A program made the position numbers and the translations under genes. From Aquihabitans sp. G128 (GTDB lineage Bacteria > Actinomycetota > Acidimicrobiia > Acidimicrobiales > Iamiaceae), in the NCBI RefSeq assembly GCF_019048865.1, contig NZ_CP077604.1:1426001-1490000 (forward strand): a stretch of DNA of 64,000 nt, written 5' to 3'. Under the pieces are notes generated by a model. That model had not been told where the DNA came from. It made no database searches and worked only from the letters and a program-made list of their open reading frames with translations. Position 1 is the first letter of the stretch. Each line of letters begins with the position of its first letter. Below are positions 36,289-45,169 of this stretch, one piece after another.

Positions 36289-37604
36289 CGCGAGGCCTCG
36301 AGGTCGGGACCGAGCGCACCGGTCACGGTCAGGGTGGCGAAGGTACCAGCGGGCAGGTCCTCGGGCACGGAGATGACGCCGTCGATCTCGGGGGCCTCTC
36401 GATGGCTGCGCGCGACGCCGGGGGTGTCCACGAGGACTTCGACCTCGGAACCGATCAGTTCGTCACGTTTTCTCGCCGTGATCGCGTCCTGCAGCTCGCG
36501 GAGCTCGGCCAGCCGCTCCCCCACCAGCTCCTCGGGGACCTGGTCGGGCAGGTCGGCGGCGTAGGTGCCGTCCTCGGGCGAGTAGGCGAAGAAGCCGCAC
36601 CAGTCGACCTCGGCCTCCTCGACGAAGCGGAGCAGCTCGTCGTGGTCGTCCTCGGTCTCGCCGGGGTAGCCGACGATGAAGTTCGACCGGAAGGCGGCGG
36701 TGGGCTCGCGCCGGCGGATGTCGTCGATGCGGGCGAGGAACTTGTCGCCGTTGCCCCAGCGCCGCATGCGCCGCACCAGCGGGGGCGAGACGTGCTGGAG
36801 CGAGAGGTCGAAGTACGGGACGCCCGTGGCGATGATGGCGTCGATCAGGCCGTCGGTGAGGTCCGACGGGTACAGGTAGAGGAGCCGGGTGCGCCGCACC
36901 CGCTCGGCCACCGCCTGCACCAGCGGGATGATCGAGCGCTCGCCCACGCCCTGGTCCCGGCCGAAGGCGGCCAGGTCCTGGGCCACCAGCACGATCTCGT
37001 CGGCGCCGAGCTGCTCCACCTCGTCGAGGATGGTGGCGATGGACCGGGAGCGCTGCGGGCCGCGGAAGCTGGGGATGGCGCAGAAGCCGCAGGCGCGGTC
37101 GCACCCCTCGGCCACCTTGACGTAGGCCCACGGCCGCGTGGACCGGGGGCGTGGCAGGTTCAGCAGATCGAAGGTGGGCAGCGACGGCTTGCGGCCGATG
37201 GACACCGCGGTCGCGGTGGCCGTGGCGCCCGCAAGGGCCAGGCCGCCGGCGGTGGGGGCCGGGCCGTGGTCGTGGCCGTGGTCGTCGAGCAGGCCGTGGC
37301 CGAATCCGGCCACCAGGTCGATCTCCGGCATGGCGTCGGTGAGCTCGTCGCCGTAGCGCTCGGCCATGCACCCGGTGACCACCAGGCGGGCGCCGGCGGC
37401 CTTCTGGTCGGCCAGGCCCAGGATGGTGTCGATGGACTCCTGCCGCGCCTCGCCGATGAAGGCGCAGGTGTTGACCACCAGCAGGTCGGCCGAGCCGGGG
37501 TCGTCGGTGGCGGCGAAGCCGTCGGCGCCGAGCTGGCCCACGAGCTTCTCCGAGTCGACCTCGTTCTTGGGGCACCCGAGGGTGACCAGGTGGTAGCTCG
37601 ACAT
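36285..37604 (-). CDS. rimO: Ribosomal protein S12 methylthiotransferase
   Basis: Radical-SAM enzyme modifying an Asp of ribosomal protein S12. The 439-residue protein begins MSSYHLVTLGCPKNEVDSEK and has the other cluster Cys residues in VNTCAFIGEAR and VVTGCMAERYGDEL, the radical SAM motif CDRACGFCAIP, and a C-terminal TRAM domain. A Gly/His-rich insert (HDHGHDHGPAP-like) sits near residue 115. The RimO-type LGCPKN start distinguishes it from miaB at 24183. Confidence 0.94.
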   Translation of the reverse strand: MSSYHLVTLGCPKNEVDSEKLVGQLGADGFAATDDPGSADLLVVNTCAFIGEARQESIDTILGLADQKAAGARLVVTGCMAERYGDELTDAMPEIDLVAGFGHGLLDDHGHDHGPAPTAGGLALAGATATATAVSIGRKPSLPTFDLLNLPRPRSTRPWAYVKVAEGCDRACGFCAIPSFRGPQRSRSIATILDEVEQLGADEIVLVAQDLAAFGRDQGVGERSIIPLVQAVAERVRRTRLLYLYPSDLTDGLIDAIIATGVPYFDLSLQHVSPPLVRRMRRWGNGDKFLARIDDIRRREPTAAFRSNFIVGYPGETEDDHDELLRFVEEAEVDWCGFFAYSPEDGTYAADLPDQVPEELVGERLAELRELQDAITARKRDELIGSEVEVLVDTPGVARSHREAPEIDGVISVPEDLPAGTFATLTVTGALGPDLEASR

Positions 37605-37680
37605 GGTCTCGCGAGGCTACCGCCCGAGCCCGGCCCGACTGCAGCCCGCGCCGTCGGGCTCCGCTACGTTCGGCCGCGCC

Positions 37681-38559
37681 ATGGCTGACGAGAGCGAGCT
37701 CCGGGTCGATCCCCTCACCGGGGTGCAGGTCCAGGTCACCCGCAGCCGCCAGGCCCGGCCGAACCGCCCGGCCGACGGGTGCCCCTTCTGCGTCGGCGGC
37801 ACCGAGGCGCCCGAGCCCTACGACGTGAAGGCCTTCACCAACCGCTGGCCGTCGTTCCCGGGCGACCGCTGCGAGGTGGTGCTCTACGCCCCCGAGCACG
37901 ACACCCGCCTCTCGCAGCTGCCGCCGGCGCAGGTGCGCAAGGTGGTCGACCTCTGGGCCGAGCGCACCGAGGTCCTCGGCGGGCGACCCGACATCGCCTA
38001 CGTGCTGGCCTTCGAGAACCACGGCGCCGAGGTGGGCGCCACCATCGCCCACCCGCACGGGCAGATCTACTCGTACCCCGACGTGCCCGCCCTGCCGGCC
38101 ACGGAGCTGGCCCGCCTCGCCGAGGGGCACCAGCTCCTCGAGGACCAGCCCGAGCTGGTGGTGGTCGAGCGCGACGGCTGGCGGGCCTGGGTGCCGTCGG
38201 CGCCGATCTACCCCTACGGCATGCGGGTGGCGCCGCTGGAGCGGCGGCCGGGCCTCCCCTCGCTCGACGGCGCCGACCGCGACGCCTTCGGCTCGGTGCT
38301 GGCCGAAGCCCTCGCCCGGCTGGAGGGCGTGTTCGACCCGCCGATGCCCTACCTCTTCTGGATCCACCAGCGGCCCACCGACGGCGGCGACTGGCCGCAA
38401 GCGTGGCTGCACGTGGAGATCGCCGGGCCCCAGCGGTCGCCGGGCGTGCTGCGCTACGTGGCCGCCGCCGAGCTCGGCAGCGGCGCGTACCTCAACCCCG
38501 TGGTCCCCGAAGAGGCCGCCGCCGCGCCGCGCGCCGTCGACCTCGGCGGTGCGGGATGA
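37681..38559 (+). CDS. galT: Galactose-1-phosphate uridylyltransferase
   Basis: Leloir-pathway enzyme exchanging UMP between UDP-glucose and galactose-1-phosphate. The 292-residue product has zinc-type CPFC near residue 33, the active-site HPHGQIY, and a late HVEIAGPQRS segment. It is shorter than the E. coli enzyme but usual for actinobacteria. Its stop overlaps the galK start as ATGA, forming a two-gene galTK unit. It is divergent from rimO with 76 bases between the starts. Confidence 0.92.
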   Translation: MADESELRVDPLTGVQVQVTRSRQARPNRPADGCPFCVGGTEAPEPYDVKAFTNRWPSFPGDRCEVVLYAPEHDTRLSQLPPAQVRKVVDLWAERTEVLGGRPDIAYVLAFENHGAEVGATIAHPHGQIYSYPDVPALPATELARLAEGHQLLEDQPELVVVERDGWRAWVPSAPIYPYGMRVAPLERRPGLPSLDGADRDAFGSVLAEALARLEGVFDPPMPYLFWIHQRPTDGGDWPQAWLHVEIAGPQRSPGVLRYVAAAELGSGAYLNPVVPEEAAAAPRAVDLGGAG

Positions 38560-39591
38560 CGGCGACGGCTCCTTCGCCTTCGGGTGACCGGGGTCGGGTG
38601 GTCACGGCGATCGGGCCCGGGCGGGTCAACCTCATCGGCGAGCACACCGACACCACCGGCGGGCTGGTGCTGCCCCTGGCCATCGGGCTCGCCACCACCG
38701 TCAGCGGCGAGCGGGGCGGCAACGTCGTCCACCTCACCTCGGCCGAGCTGGCCGAACCGGCCGTGGTGCCGCTCGACGTGACCGACCCGGCGACGATGGC
38801 ACCCGGCTGGGCCCGGTACGTGGCCGGCGTGGTGGCCGAGCTGCGCCCGGCGCACGGGTTCCGCGGCACCGTCTCGACGACGCTGCCCATCGGGGCCGGG
38901 CTGTCGTCGAGCGCGGCGCTCGAGGTGGCGGTCGCCCTGGCGCTCGGGTTCGAAGGATCGACCTTGGAGCTGGCCCGGCTCACCCAGCGGGCCGAGGTGC
39001 GGGCGTCCGGCGTCCCCTGCGGGATCATGGACCAGCTGGCCTCGGCCGCCGGGGTGGCCGGCCACGCGCTGCTCATCGACTGCCACTCCCTCGAGGTCAC
39101 GCCCGTCGCCCTGCCGCCGGCTGTCGAGGTCCGCGTCGTGCACTCCGGCCAGGAGCGCGAGCTCGCCGGGTCGGCCTACGCCGAGCGCCGGGCGGCGGTG
39201 GAGGCGGCCGAGGCGGTGCTCGGGCCCCTTCGCCTGGTGACCGACCCGGAAGACGTCGATCGCCTCGACGATGCCGTGCTCCGGCGGCGGGCCCGCCACG
39301 TCGTCACCGAGAACGCGCGTCCTGGCCTTCGTGGCCGCGCTGGGTGCAGGCGACCTGGGGGCGGCCGGCGCGGCCATGGCCGCCAGCCACGCCTCCCTGC
39401 GCGACGACTTCGAGGTGTCGACCCCGGTGCTCGACGCGTTGGTCGACCGGCTGGCCGCCACGCCAGGCGTCCGCGGCGTGCGGCTCACGGGTGCCGGCTT
39501 CGGCGGGTGCGTCGTGGCGCTCACCGAGCCCGGCGCACTCGACGAGGGATGGCTGGCCACCGCCGCCGACGGCGCCCACGTCGTGGCCTGA
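38556..39591 (+). pseudogene. galK: Galactokinase with one frameshift
   Basis: GHMP kinase that phosphorylates galactose. The first frame encodes GRVNLIGEHTD, LPIGAGLSSSAALEVA and GIMDQLASAAGVAGHALLID, and runs intact to HVVTENA near 39317. The rest ([20 protein letters not shown], then [14 protein letters not shown] and [13 protein letters not shown]) continues in another frame. Inserting one CG dinucleotide in the CGCGCG run at 39315-39320 restores the conserved ENARV and one frame of about 345 residues. Both halves keep normal motif conservation, so sequencing error is at least as likely as decay. Confidence 0.85.
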
Positions 39592-39693
39592 CCGTTCGCC
39601 GCCTTCACCTCGCCGGGTGATCGACCGGCCGAGAGGGTTCGTTCTCCGGCCCGCCGGGAACGGTGCCGGCACCCCCCACCTCTGGAGCAGGCC

Positions 39694-39888
39694 ATGTTGC
39701 GCCTCACCGTCGGGCTCTGCGCCCTCGCCATCGCCGCCGCCACCGGTTTCGCCGCCCACGCCGGGACCGCTCTGCTCGCCGTCGGCGGCACGCTCCTCGT
39801 CCTCTCGTGGGTCGACCACGCCATCCCGGCGCGCAGCCTCACCGTGCGCAGCGCCCCCGTCGGCCGCAGCCGGCGCCGCACCGACTAG
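39694..39888 (+). CDS. Small two-helix membrane protein
   Basis: A 64-residue protein with two closely spaced hydrophobic helices (LTVGLCALAIAAATGFAA and ALLAVGGTLLVLSWV) and a basic C-terminus (RSAPVGRSRRRTD). GGAG precedes the ATG by about eight bases, and a terminator hairpin follows the stop, both of which support a real gene. I do not recognise a family. Confidence 0.55.
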   Translation: MLRLTVGLCALAIAAATGFAAHAGTALLAVGGTLLVLSWVDHAIPARSLTVRSAPVGRSRRRTD

Positions 39889-39914
39889 CCCCTCGCCGCA
39901 CCCACCCCACCGAT

Positions 39915-39941
39915 GACGCCCGGCCCGCACGGCCGGGCGTC
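39915..39941 (+). terminator. Terminator after small membrane-protein gene
   Basis: Perfect 11-base stem (39915-39925 with 39931-39941) and five-base loop, 27 bases past the stop at 39888. Confidence 0.8.
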
Positions 39942-40135
39942 GTCGCGCCGGGCCCGATGTCGGGGCTGACCAGGGCGTTCACCCACCCGAGTGATCGTTC
40001 GGGTTCGCAGTTCCAACCACCGGACGAGCGGGAAAGAGAGGCGACACCCACCCACTCCGCCGTGGTGGTCGGCTGCCCTGCTGGCCCGGCCACCACGCTG
40101 CGGATGGGAACCCCGGCGGGGGAAGCACCACCTCT
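39942..40135. other. Intergenic DNA without a recognised gene
   Basis: Together with the flanking palindromes this is part of a 408-base gap (39889-40296) between convergent genes. Beyond the terminator on its left and the hairpin repeats on its right I see nothing I can name. Confidence 0.4.
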
Positions 40136-40257
40136 CCGAACTTTGGGTCCGAGACCGGCGCGCACGGGTGTGAGACCCAAAGTTCGGCCAGGGGTCAGCC
40201 ACCACCCCGAACTTTGGGTCCGGGACCGGCGCGCACGGGTGTGGGACCCAACGTTCG
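40136..40257. repeat. Two tandem 71-bp palindrome units
   Basis: Each unit carries a hairpin with arms CCGAACTTTGGGTC and GACCCAAAGTTCGG: 40136-40149/40174-40187 (perfect 14-base stem) and 40207-40220/40245-40257 (one mismatch and a shortened arm). The inner part ACCGGCGCGCACGGGTGTG is the same in both. The starts are 71 bases apart. Like the array at 7934-8278, it fills a gap next to a convergent gene end, and both arm types share a TTTGG(G)TC / GACC(C)AAA core. Confidence 0.85.
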
Positions 40258-40296
40258 CCGAGGGAGGGGGCGGCACGGGCCGACGCGGCTGAGGGC

Positions 40297-40986
40297 TCAG
40301 CGGAGGGCGCGGTGGAGGCGGTGGACGGCGGCGGGGGTGCGGGCGCCCCACCAGAAGAGGTCCTGGCCGTCGACCTCGACCACCGGGGCGACGGTGGACA
40401 ACTCGGCCAGGTGGGAGGGGCGGAAGGCGTAGGGCTCGCTCGGGGCGAGGACCACGTCCGGCGCGAGGGCCCGGACGGCGTCGAGCTCGACCTCGGGGTA
40501 GCGCGCCTCGGCGTCGGCCAGGACGTTGACGACGCCGAGGGCAGCGAGCACCGACGACCCGTACGTGTCGGCGGCGAGGCTCATCCACGGTCGACGCCAG
40601 ATGGGCACGAAGGCCCGCAGCCCGAGCGGGGCCAAGGCCGGAACCGGTCCCCCACGTTCCGCGGTCGGCGGCACGACGCCGAGCTCGGCGGCCAGCGCGG
40701 CAAGGGCCGGCTCGACCTCCGCCGCGGTGCGCGGCGAGCAGGCGTGGACCGCGACGCCGGCCGCCACGAGCGCGTCGGCGTCCTCCCGACGGTTCTCTTC
40801 ATCGCACACGACCACCAGGTGCGGGGCGAGCGCGGCGATGGCCGCCACGTCGGGGTCCTTCGTGCCGCCGACGTGGGCGAGCGACGGCTGCTCGCAGAAC
40901 CGGGTGCACGCGACGGGGGTGATCCCCCACGCCAGCAGCGTCTCGGTCAGCGACGGGACCAGGCTGACGACCCGGAGCCGGGCCAT
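40297..40986 (-). CDS. BtuF-like helical-backbone metal-receptor protein
   Basis: A 229-residue protein like the substrate-binding proteins for cobalamin and iron siderophores, beginning MARLRVVSLVPSLTETLLAW and containing ALAPHLVVVCDEENRREDAD and DAVRALAPDVVLAPSEPYAF. There is no signal peptide or lipobox, so it is a cytoplasmic version, and no ABC permease lies nearby. The ATG shares one base with the preceding stop (TGATG). A link to cobalamin for NrdJ is possible but not shown. Confidence 0.8.
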   Translation of the reverse strand: MARLRVVSLVPSLTETLLAWGITPVACTRFCEQPSLAHVGGTKDPDVAAIAALAPHLVVVCDEENRREDADALVAAGVAVHACSPRTAAEVEPALAALAAELGVVPPTAERGGPVPALAPLGLRAFVPIWRRPWMSLAADTYGSSVLAALGVVNVLADAEARYPEVELDAVRALAPDVVLAPSEPYAFRPSHLAELSTVAPVVEVDGQDLFWWGARTPAAVHRLHRALR

Positions 40987-41657
40987 CACATGCGGTCGAG
41001 CAGCTCGGCCTTCTTGCGCTGGTACTCGGCGTCGCTCAGCACGCCACGCTGGTGCAGCTCGGCCAGCTTCTCGATCTGCTCGGGGATGGACTGGGCACCG
41101 CCCTGCACCGCGGTGGGGTCGGTGGCCGCAGCGGCGGCCGCCGGCGCCGGGTTGATGCGGTCGAACTTCCGGTTCTCGTTGTGCTCCATCTGCACGTAGA
41201 TCTCCTTCTGCACGATGGAGGGCTTGCGGATGTTCGAGAACGACTCGGTGCCACGCTCGCCGGCGGACTCGATGGCGAGGTCGCCCGAGCCGAGCATCCG
41301 CTCGAAGACCGACTGCTTGAAGAAGACGGTGTTGACCCGCTCGAGGGGGATCTCGACCCCCTGCTTCGACAGCACGCCGCGTCGGGTGACGATGCGGTCG
41401 CTGGTGAGCACGAACATCGTCGTGTTCCACACGAGGTAGGTCCACACGAACCAGGCGAGGGTGCCCACCACGGCGATGCCGGCGACGATGCTGAGCACCG
41501 ACTTGGCCGAGCCGCTGTCGAGGGCGGCCAGCACGGCGATGCCGAACACCACGGCCACGAACAGCGCCAGCGCCTGCTTGGCGAGGAAGAACCAGTGGGG
41601 GCGCAGGTCGAGGACCAGCTCCTCCCGTTCGTTGAGGAGGTTGCGAGGGAAGGCCAC
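40986..41657 (-). CDS. PH-domain and SHOCT-domain membrane protein
   Basis: A 223-residue protein with two hydrophobic helices (QALALFVAVVFGIAVLAAL and SIVAGIAVVGTLAWFVWTYL, given separately), a bacterial PH domain (bPH2: FVLTSDRIVTRRGVLSKQG, IPLERVNTVFFKQSVFERM), an Ala/Pro linker, and a C-terminal SHOCT motif (LAELHQRGVLSDAEYQRKKA). Function is unknown; the fold suggests assembly at the inner face of the membrane. It overlaps the BtuF-like gene by one base. Confidence 0.88.
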   Translation of the reverse strand: MAFPRNLLNEREELVLDLRPHWFFLAKQALALFVAVVFGIAVLAALDSGSAKSVLSIVAGIAVVGTLAWFVWTYLVWNTTMFVLTSDRIVTRRGVLSKQGVEIPLERVNTVFFKQSVFERMLGSGDLAIESAGERGTESFSNIRKPSIVQKEIYVQMEHNENRKFDRINPAPAAAAAATDPTAVQGGAQSIPEQIEKLAELHQRGVLSDAEYQRKKAELLDRM

Positions 41658-41724
41658 GGCGGGAGCCTAGGACGAGACCAGGCCTCGGGACGGCGATGTG
41701 GGCCCGGCCCCTACGCTCGGCGCG

Positions 41725-43830
41725 ATGGATCCGGAACGGCTGCTCGACGGGCTCGACCCCGCGCAGCGCCGCGCCGTGACCGCCACCACCCACCCCCTCG
41801 CCATCCTCGCCGGGGCCGGCTCGGGCAAGACCCGGGTGCTCACCCGTCGCATCGCCCACCGGTGCCTCACCGGCGACGCCGACGCCCGCCACGTCCTGGC
41901 CGTCACGTTCACCCGCAAGGCCGCGGCCGAGCTCGACACCCGCCTGCGCACCTTCGGCCTCCGCGACCTGCCGGCGGCCGGCACCTTCCACGCCCTGGCC
42001 TACGCCCAGCTGCGCACCGCCTGGGCCGGCGCCGGGACCACCCCGCCCGTGCTGCTCGACCGCAAGGGCCGGCTCCTCGCCCGCATCCTGGGCAACACCA
42101 CCCGGGTGCGCCCCGGCGAGCTGGCCACCGAGATCGAGTGGGCCCGGGCCCGTCTCGTGGCCCCCGACGGCTACGTCGACGCAGTCCACCGCGCCGGGCG
42201 CCTCACCGCCGTCGACCCCGAGCGCATCGCCGACTGGTACCGCCGCTACGAGATCGACAAGCGCAAGCGCGGGATCATCGACTTCGACGACCTGCTGGCC
42301 CGGGCGGCAGACCAGATCGAGCGGGACCCGAGCTTCGCCGCCGCCCAGCGCTGGCGGTTCCGCCACCTCTTCGTCGACGAGTACCAGGACGTGAACCCGC
42401 TCCAGGACCGCCTGCTGCGGGCGTGGCTCGGCGACCGTCGCGACCTGTGCGTGGTGGGCGATGCCAACCAGGCCATCTACGGCTGGAACGGCGCCGACGC
42501 CGGCTTCCTGCTCGACTTCGAGCGCCACCACCCTGGGGCCGAGGTGGTCGAGCTGCGCGACTCCTACCGCTCCACGCCGCAGGTGCTCGCCGTGGCGGCC
42601 GCCGTGCTGGCCGCGGGGCGCGGCCCGGCGCGGCCGCTGGTGGCCCACCGCGGCGACGGCCCGCTGCCGGTGGTGGTCGGCTACCAGTCCGACGGCGACG
42701 AGGCCAACGGCATCGCCCGCGCCGTGCGCGAGCACCACGGCCCCGGCCGACCGTGGTCGGCCCAGGCGGTGCTGGTGCGCACCAACGCCCAGGGCACGGT
42801 CATCGAGGCCGCCTTCCGCCGCGCCGCCATCCCCTACCGCGTGCGGGGCGCGCACCAGTTCCTCGACGACCCCGACGTGCGCGACCTGCTCAAGCGCTTC
42901 GGCCGCCTGTCGGAGCCGCTGTCCACCACCCTGGCCGACCTCGACGCCAGCGTCGCCCGCCAGCGCGCCGAGCTGCTCGGCAGCGCGTGGGACGACGACC
43001 TCGACGACGACGCCCCGCCCCCGCTGGCCCGCGAGCTCCCCGACACCGCTGCCGGCCGGCGCCTCGGCGCGTTCGAACAGGTGGTGCGGCTCGGCAACGA
43101 GCTGCTGGTGCTGGAGCCGGCGGCCCGCACCGACGCGCTGCCCGGCTGGCTGCGCACGGTGCTGCTCGACGACGGGCCCGGCGCGGCCGACGCGGTCACC
43201 ATCGCCTCCTTCCACGCCGCCAAGGGCCTCGAGTGGGACGTGGTGCACCTGGCCGGCGTCGAGGCCGGCTACGTCCCCATCAGCCACGCCCGCAGCCCCG
43301 AGGCCAAGCGGGAGGAGGAGCGGCTCTTCTACGTGGCCGTCACGCGCGCCTCCGATGTCCTCCGCTGCAGCTGGGCCAAGACCCGCACCTTCGGCTCCGA
43401 CCCCGTCGACCGGGCGCCCTCGCCGTTCCTCGGTTGGGTCCGCGGCACGGTCACCGACCTGGGGCGCGCCGAGGCGGCCGCCCCCGTGCCGGAGCGGGCC
43501 ATCGACCGGTCCCGCGCCGCGCTGGCCGAACCGCCGGAGGTCGAGCCGGACCCTGCGGTGCTCACCGCGGCGGTGGCCGCGTCGCTGCGTGCTTGGCGGG
43601 CCGAGCAGGGCCGCCGCGCCGGCGTCCGGCCCACCGTCGTGCTCTCGGACCGCGCCCTCGACGCGGTCGCCCGCAACCGCCCGAGGTCGAGCGCCGCGCT
43701 GGCCGAGCAGCCGGGCCTCGGTCCCCTCGCCCGGGAACGGCACGGGGCTAGGTTGCTGGCGATCGTCGCCGAACACCTCGGCGACGACGCCGGTCCGCCG
43801 GCGAGCACCTCGGTGCCCGCCGGCCGCTGA
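41725..43830 (+). CDS. UvrD/Rep-family DNA helicase, UvrD2-like
   Basis: Superfamily 1A 3'-5' helicase of 701 residues. Walker A is ILAGAGSGKTRVLTRRI, motif II FVDEYQDVNPLQD, motif III VVGDANQAIYGWNGAD, motif V ASFHAAKGLEWDVVHLAG and motif VI EEERLFYVAVTRA. The C-terminal 100 residues look like an HRDC domain (PPEVEPDPAVLTAAVAASLR, RARG-poor), as in mycobacterial UvrD2. The ATG at 41725 is preferred over 41698 because MDPERLLDGLDPAQRRAV is the family start. Role: DNA repair or replication-fork maintenance. Confidence 0.9.
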   Translation: MDPERLLDGLDPAQRRAVTATTHPLAILAGAGSGKTRVLTRRIAHRCLTGDADARHVLAVTFTRKAAAELDTRLRTFGLRDLPAAGTFHALAYAQLRTAWAGAGTTPPVLLDRKGRLLARILGNTTRVRPGELATEIEWARARLVAPDGYVDAVHRAGRLTAVDPERIADWYRRYEIDKRKRGIIDFDDLLARAADQIERDPSFAAAQRWRFRHLFVDEYQDVNPLQDRLLRAWLGDRRDLCVVGDANQAIYGWNGADAGFLLDFERHHPGAEVVELRDSYRSTPQVLAVAAAVLAAGRGPARPLVAHRGDGPLPVVVGYQSDGDEANGIARAVREHHGPGRPWSAQAVLVRTNAQGTVIEAAFRRAAIPYRVRGAHQFLDDPDVRDLLKRFGRLSEPLSTTLADLDASVARQRAELLGSAWDDDLDDDAPPPLARELPDTAAGRRLGAFEQVVRLGNELLVLEPAARTDALPGWLRTVLLDDGPGAADAVTIASFHAAKGLEWDVVHLAGVEAGYVPISHARSPEAKREEERLFYVAVTRASDVLRCSWAKTRTFGSDPVDRAPSPFLGWVRGTVTDLGRAEAAAPVPERAIDRSRAALAEPPEVEPDPAVLTAAVAASLRAWRAEQGRRAGVRPTVVLSDRALDAVARNRPRSSAALAEQPGLGPLARERHGARLLAIVAEHLGDDAGPPASTSVPAGR

Positions 43831-43862
43831 TCGGCCAGGGGACCCACCGAGGACGGCGCCAC

Positions 43863-44351
43863 ATGCACTTCGAGCTGACCCAGCGCTACCGGTCGTCGGC
43901 CGCCGACGTCATCGACGCCTACGCCGATCCGGAGCTGTACCCCACCCTCGTCGGCCTGCCGAAGCTCGGCGGCCTCGAGGTGCTGAGCAGCGAGCGGACG
44001 GCCGACTCGGCCACGCTGCGCATCCGCTTCCGCTTCACCGGCCACCTCCCCGGCGCCGTCACCGCGGTGATCGACGCCGACAAGCTGACCTGGGTCCAGG
44101 AGACCAGCCACGACCTCGGGTCGGGCTCGACCACCTTCGTCCTGAAGCCCGACCACTACCCCGACCGGCTCAAGGCCTCGGGCACCTTCCGGGTGGTGGC
44201 CGACGGCGACGGCGCCCGCCGCACCGTCACCGGTGACCTCAAGGTGCGGGCCCCGCTGGTGGGCGGCAAGGTCGAGCAGGCCATCGTGTCAGGCCTCGAG
44301 GAGTACCTCACGGCCGAGGCGCCGGCCGTCGACGCCTACCTCGGCGCCTGA
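43863..44351 (+). CDS. DUF2505-type protein (SRPBCC-like fold)
   Basis: A 162-residue protein that matches the actinobacterial DUF2505 pattern: MHFELTQRYRSSAADVIDAY, LEVLSSERTADSATLRIRF, TWVQETSHDLGSGSTTF and a C-terminal VGGKVEQAIVSGLEEYLTAE. This family has a START/Bet v1-type hydrophobic-ligand fold. No ligand or role is known. It lies 32 bases after the helicase gene and may be co-transcribed. Confidence 0.8.
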   Translation: MHFELTQRYRSSAADVIDAYADPELYPTLVGLPKLGGLEVLSSERTADSATLRIRFRFTGHLPGAVTAVIDADKLTWVQETSHDLGSGSTTFVLKPDHYPDRLKASGTFRVVADGDGARRTVTGDLKVRAPLVGGKVEQAIVSGLEEYLTAEAPAVDAYLGA

Positions 44352-44374
44352 GCCACCGAGCCCCCGAGGCTTGC

Positions 44375-45169
44375 TCAGCGCTGCTCGGCCTGGCGCGCCT
44401 CGCGCTCGGCGATGATGTCGAGGAAGGCGCCGGGCTGCATGGAGATGAAGGTGCCCTTGGCGGTGGCGGTCAGGACGTCGCCGGCGTAGCAGGCGCCCTC
44501 CACGAAGATCTTGCGACGCTCGACTCCCACCAGGCGCCCCTCGAAGCGGAGCGCGGTCTGGAGCGGCGTGGGCCGCTCGTAGCGGACCGTCAGCGTGCCG
44601 GTCATGCCCGGTGCACCGGACAGGGACTGCGTGGCGCCGAGCACCTCGTCGAACGCGCAGGCGACGTAGCCGCCGTGCACGCACGCCGGCGGGCCCTCGT
44701 AGGCCTGGCCGAACCAGGCGTCGGCCACGATCACGCCGTCGACCTCGCGGATGGTGAGCGGCGGGGCCAGCGGGTTGCCGATGCCGATCATCGGGCTGTG
44801 GTCGTAGAGCGGGTCCTCCCGAGCACCGGCGTTGGCCGCCTCGCTGAAGCCGTAGAGCGTGCCCTGGTGGAAATCCTCGAACCGGGCGGCCGCGGCGGCG
44901 ACCTCGGCAGTGGCGGCGGTGATGACCTCGATCGGCGCGTCGGTGGCCACCAGCCGGTCGGTGAGGAGGCGGCTGGCGTCGGCCAGGTCCTTCAGGGCCT
45001 GGCGCCGCGGCGACAGCTCGCCGGTGGACGAGGCCGCCTGCAGCCGCTGGGTGACCATGGAGAGGCGCTCGGGGTCGGCCTCGCCGGCCATCTTGGGCAG
45101 GTAGTCGGTGGACCACTTGGGGTCGTCGAGGAACGCCGGGCGCTCGGGCTGGTCGGGCTGGTCGGTCAC
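44375..45169 (-). CDS. Hotdog-fold thioesterase (PaaI-like)
   Basis: A 264-residue protein with an N-terminal helical part of about 130 residues and a C-terminal hotdog domain: PPACVHGGYVACAFDEVLG is the usual HGG-containing catalytic region, and GTLTVRYERPTPLQTALRF the next strand pair. It probably hydrolyses an acyl-CoA; substrate is unknown. Its GTG start overlaps the xthA stop as GTGA. Confidence 0.85.
   Translation of the reverse strand: MTDQPDQPERPAFLDDPKWSTDYLPKMAGEADPERLSMVTQRLQAASSTGELSPRRQALKDLADASRLLTDRLVATDAPIEVITAATAEVAAAAARFEDFHQGTLYGFSEAANAGAREDPLYDHSPMIGIGNPLAPPLTIREVDGVIVADAWFGQAYEGPPACVHGGYVACAFDEVLGATQSLSGAPGMTGTLTVRYERPTPLQTALRFEGRLVGVERRKIFVEGACYAGDVLTATAKGTFISMQPGAFLDIIAEREARQAEQR

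Noticed and set aside
37779..39620. Single 613-codon frame across galT and galK
   Set aside because: It is a shadow frame through galT that then enters the galK frame. The real genes are separated by an ATGA overlap.
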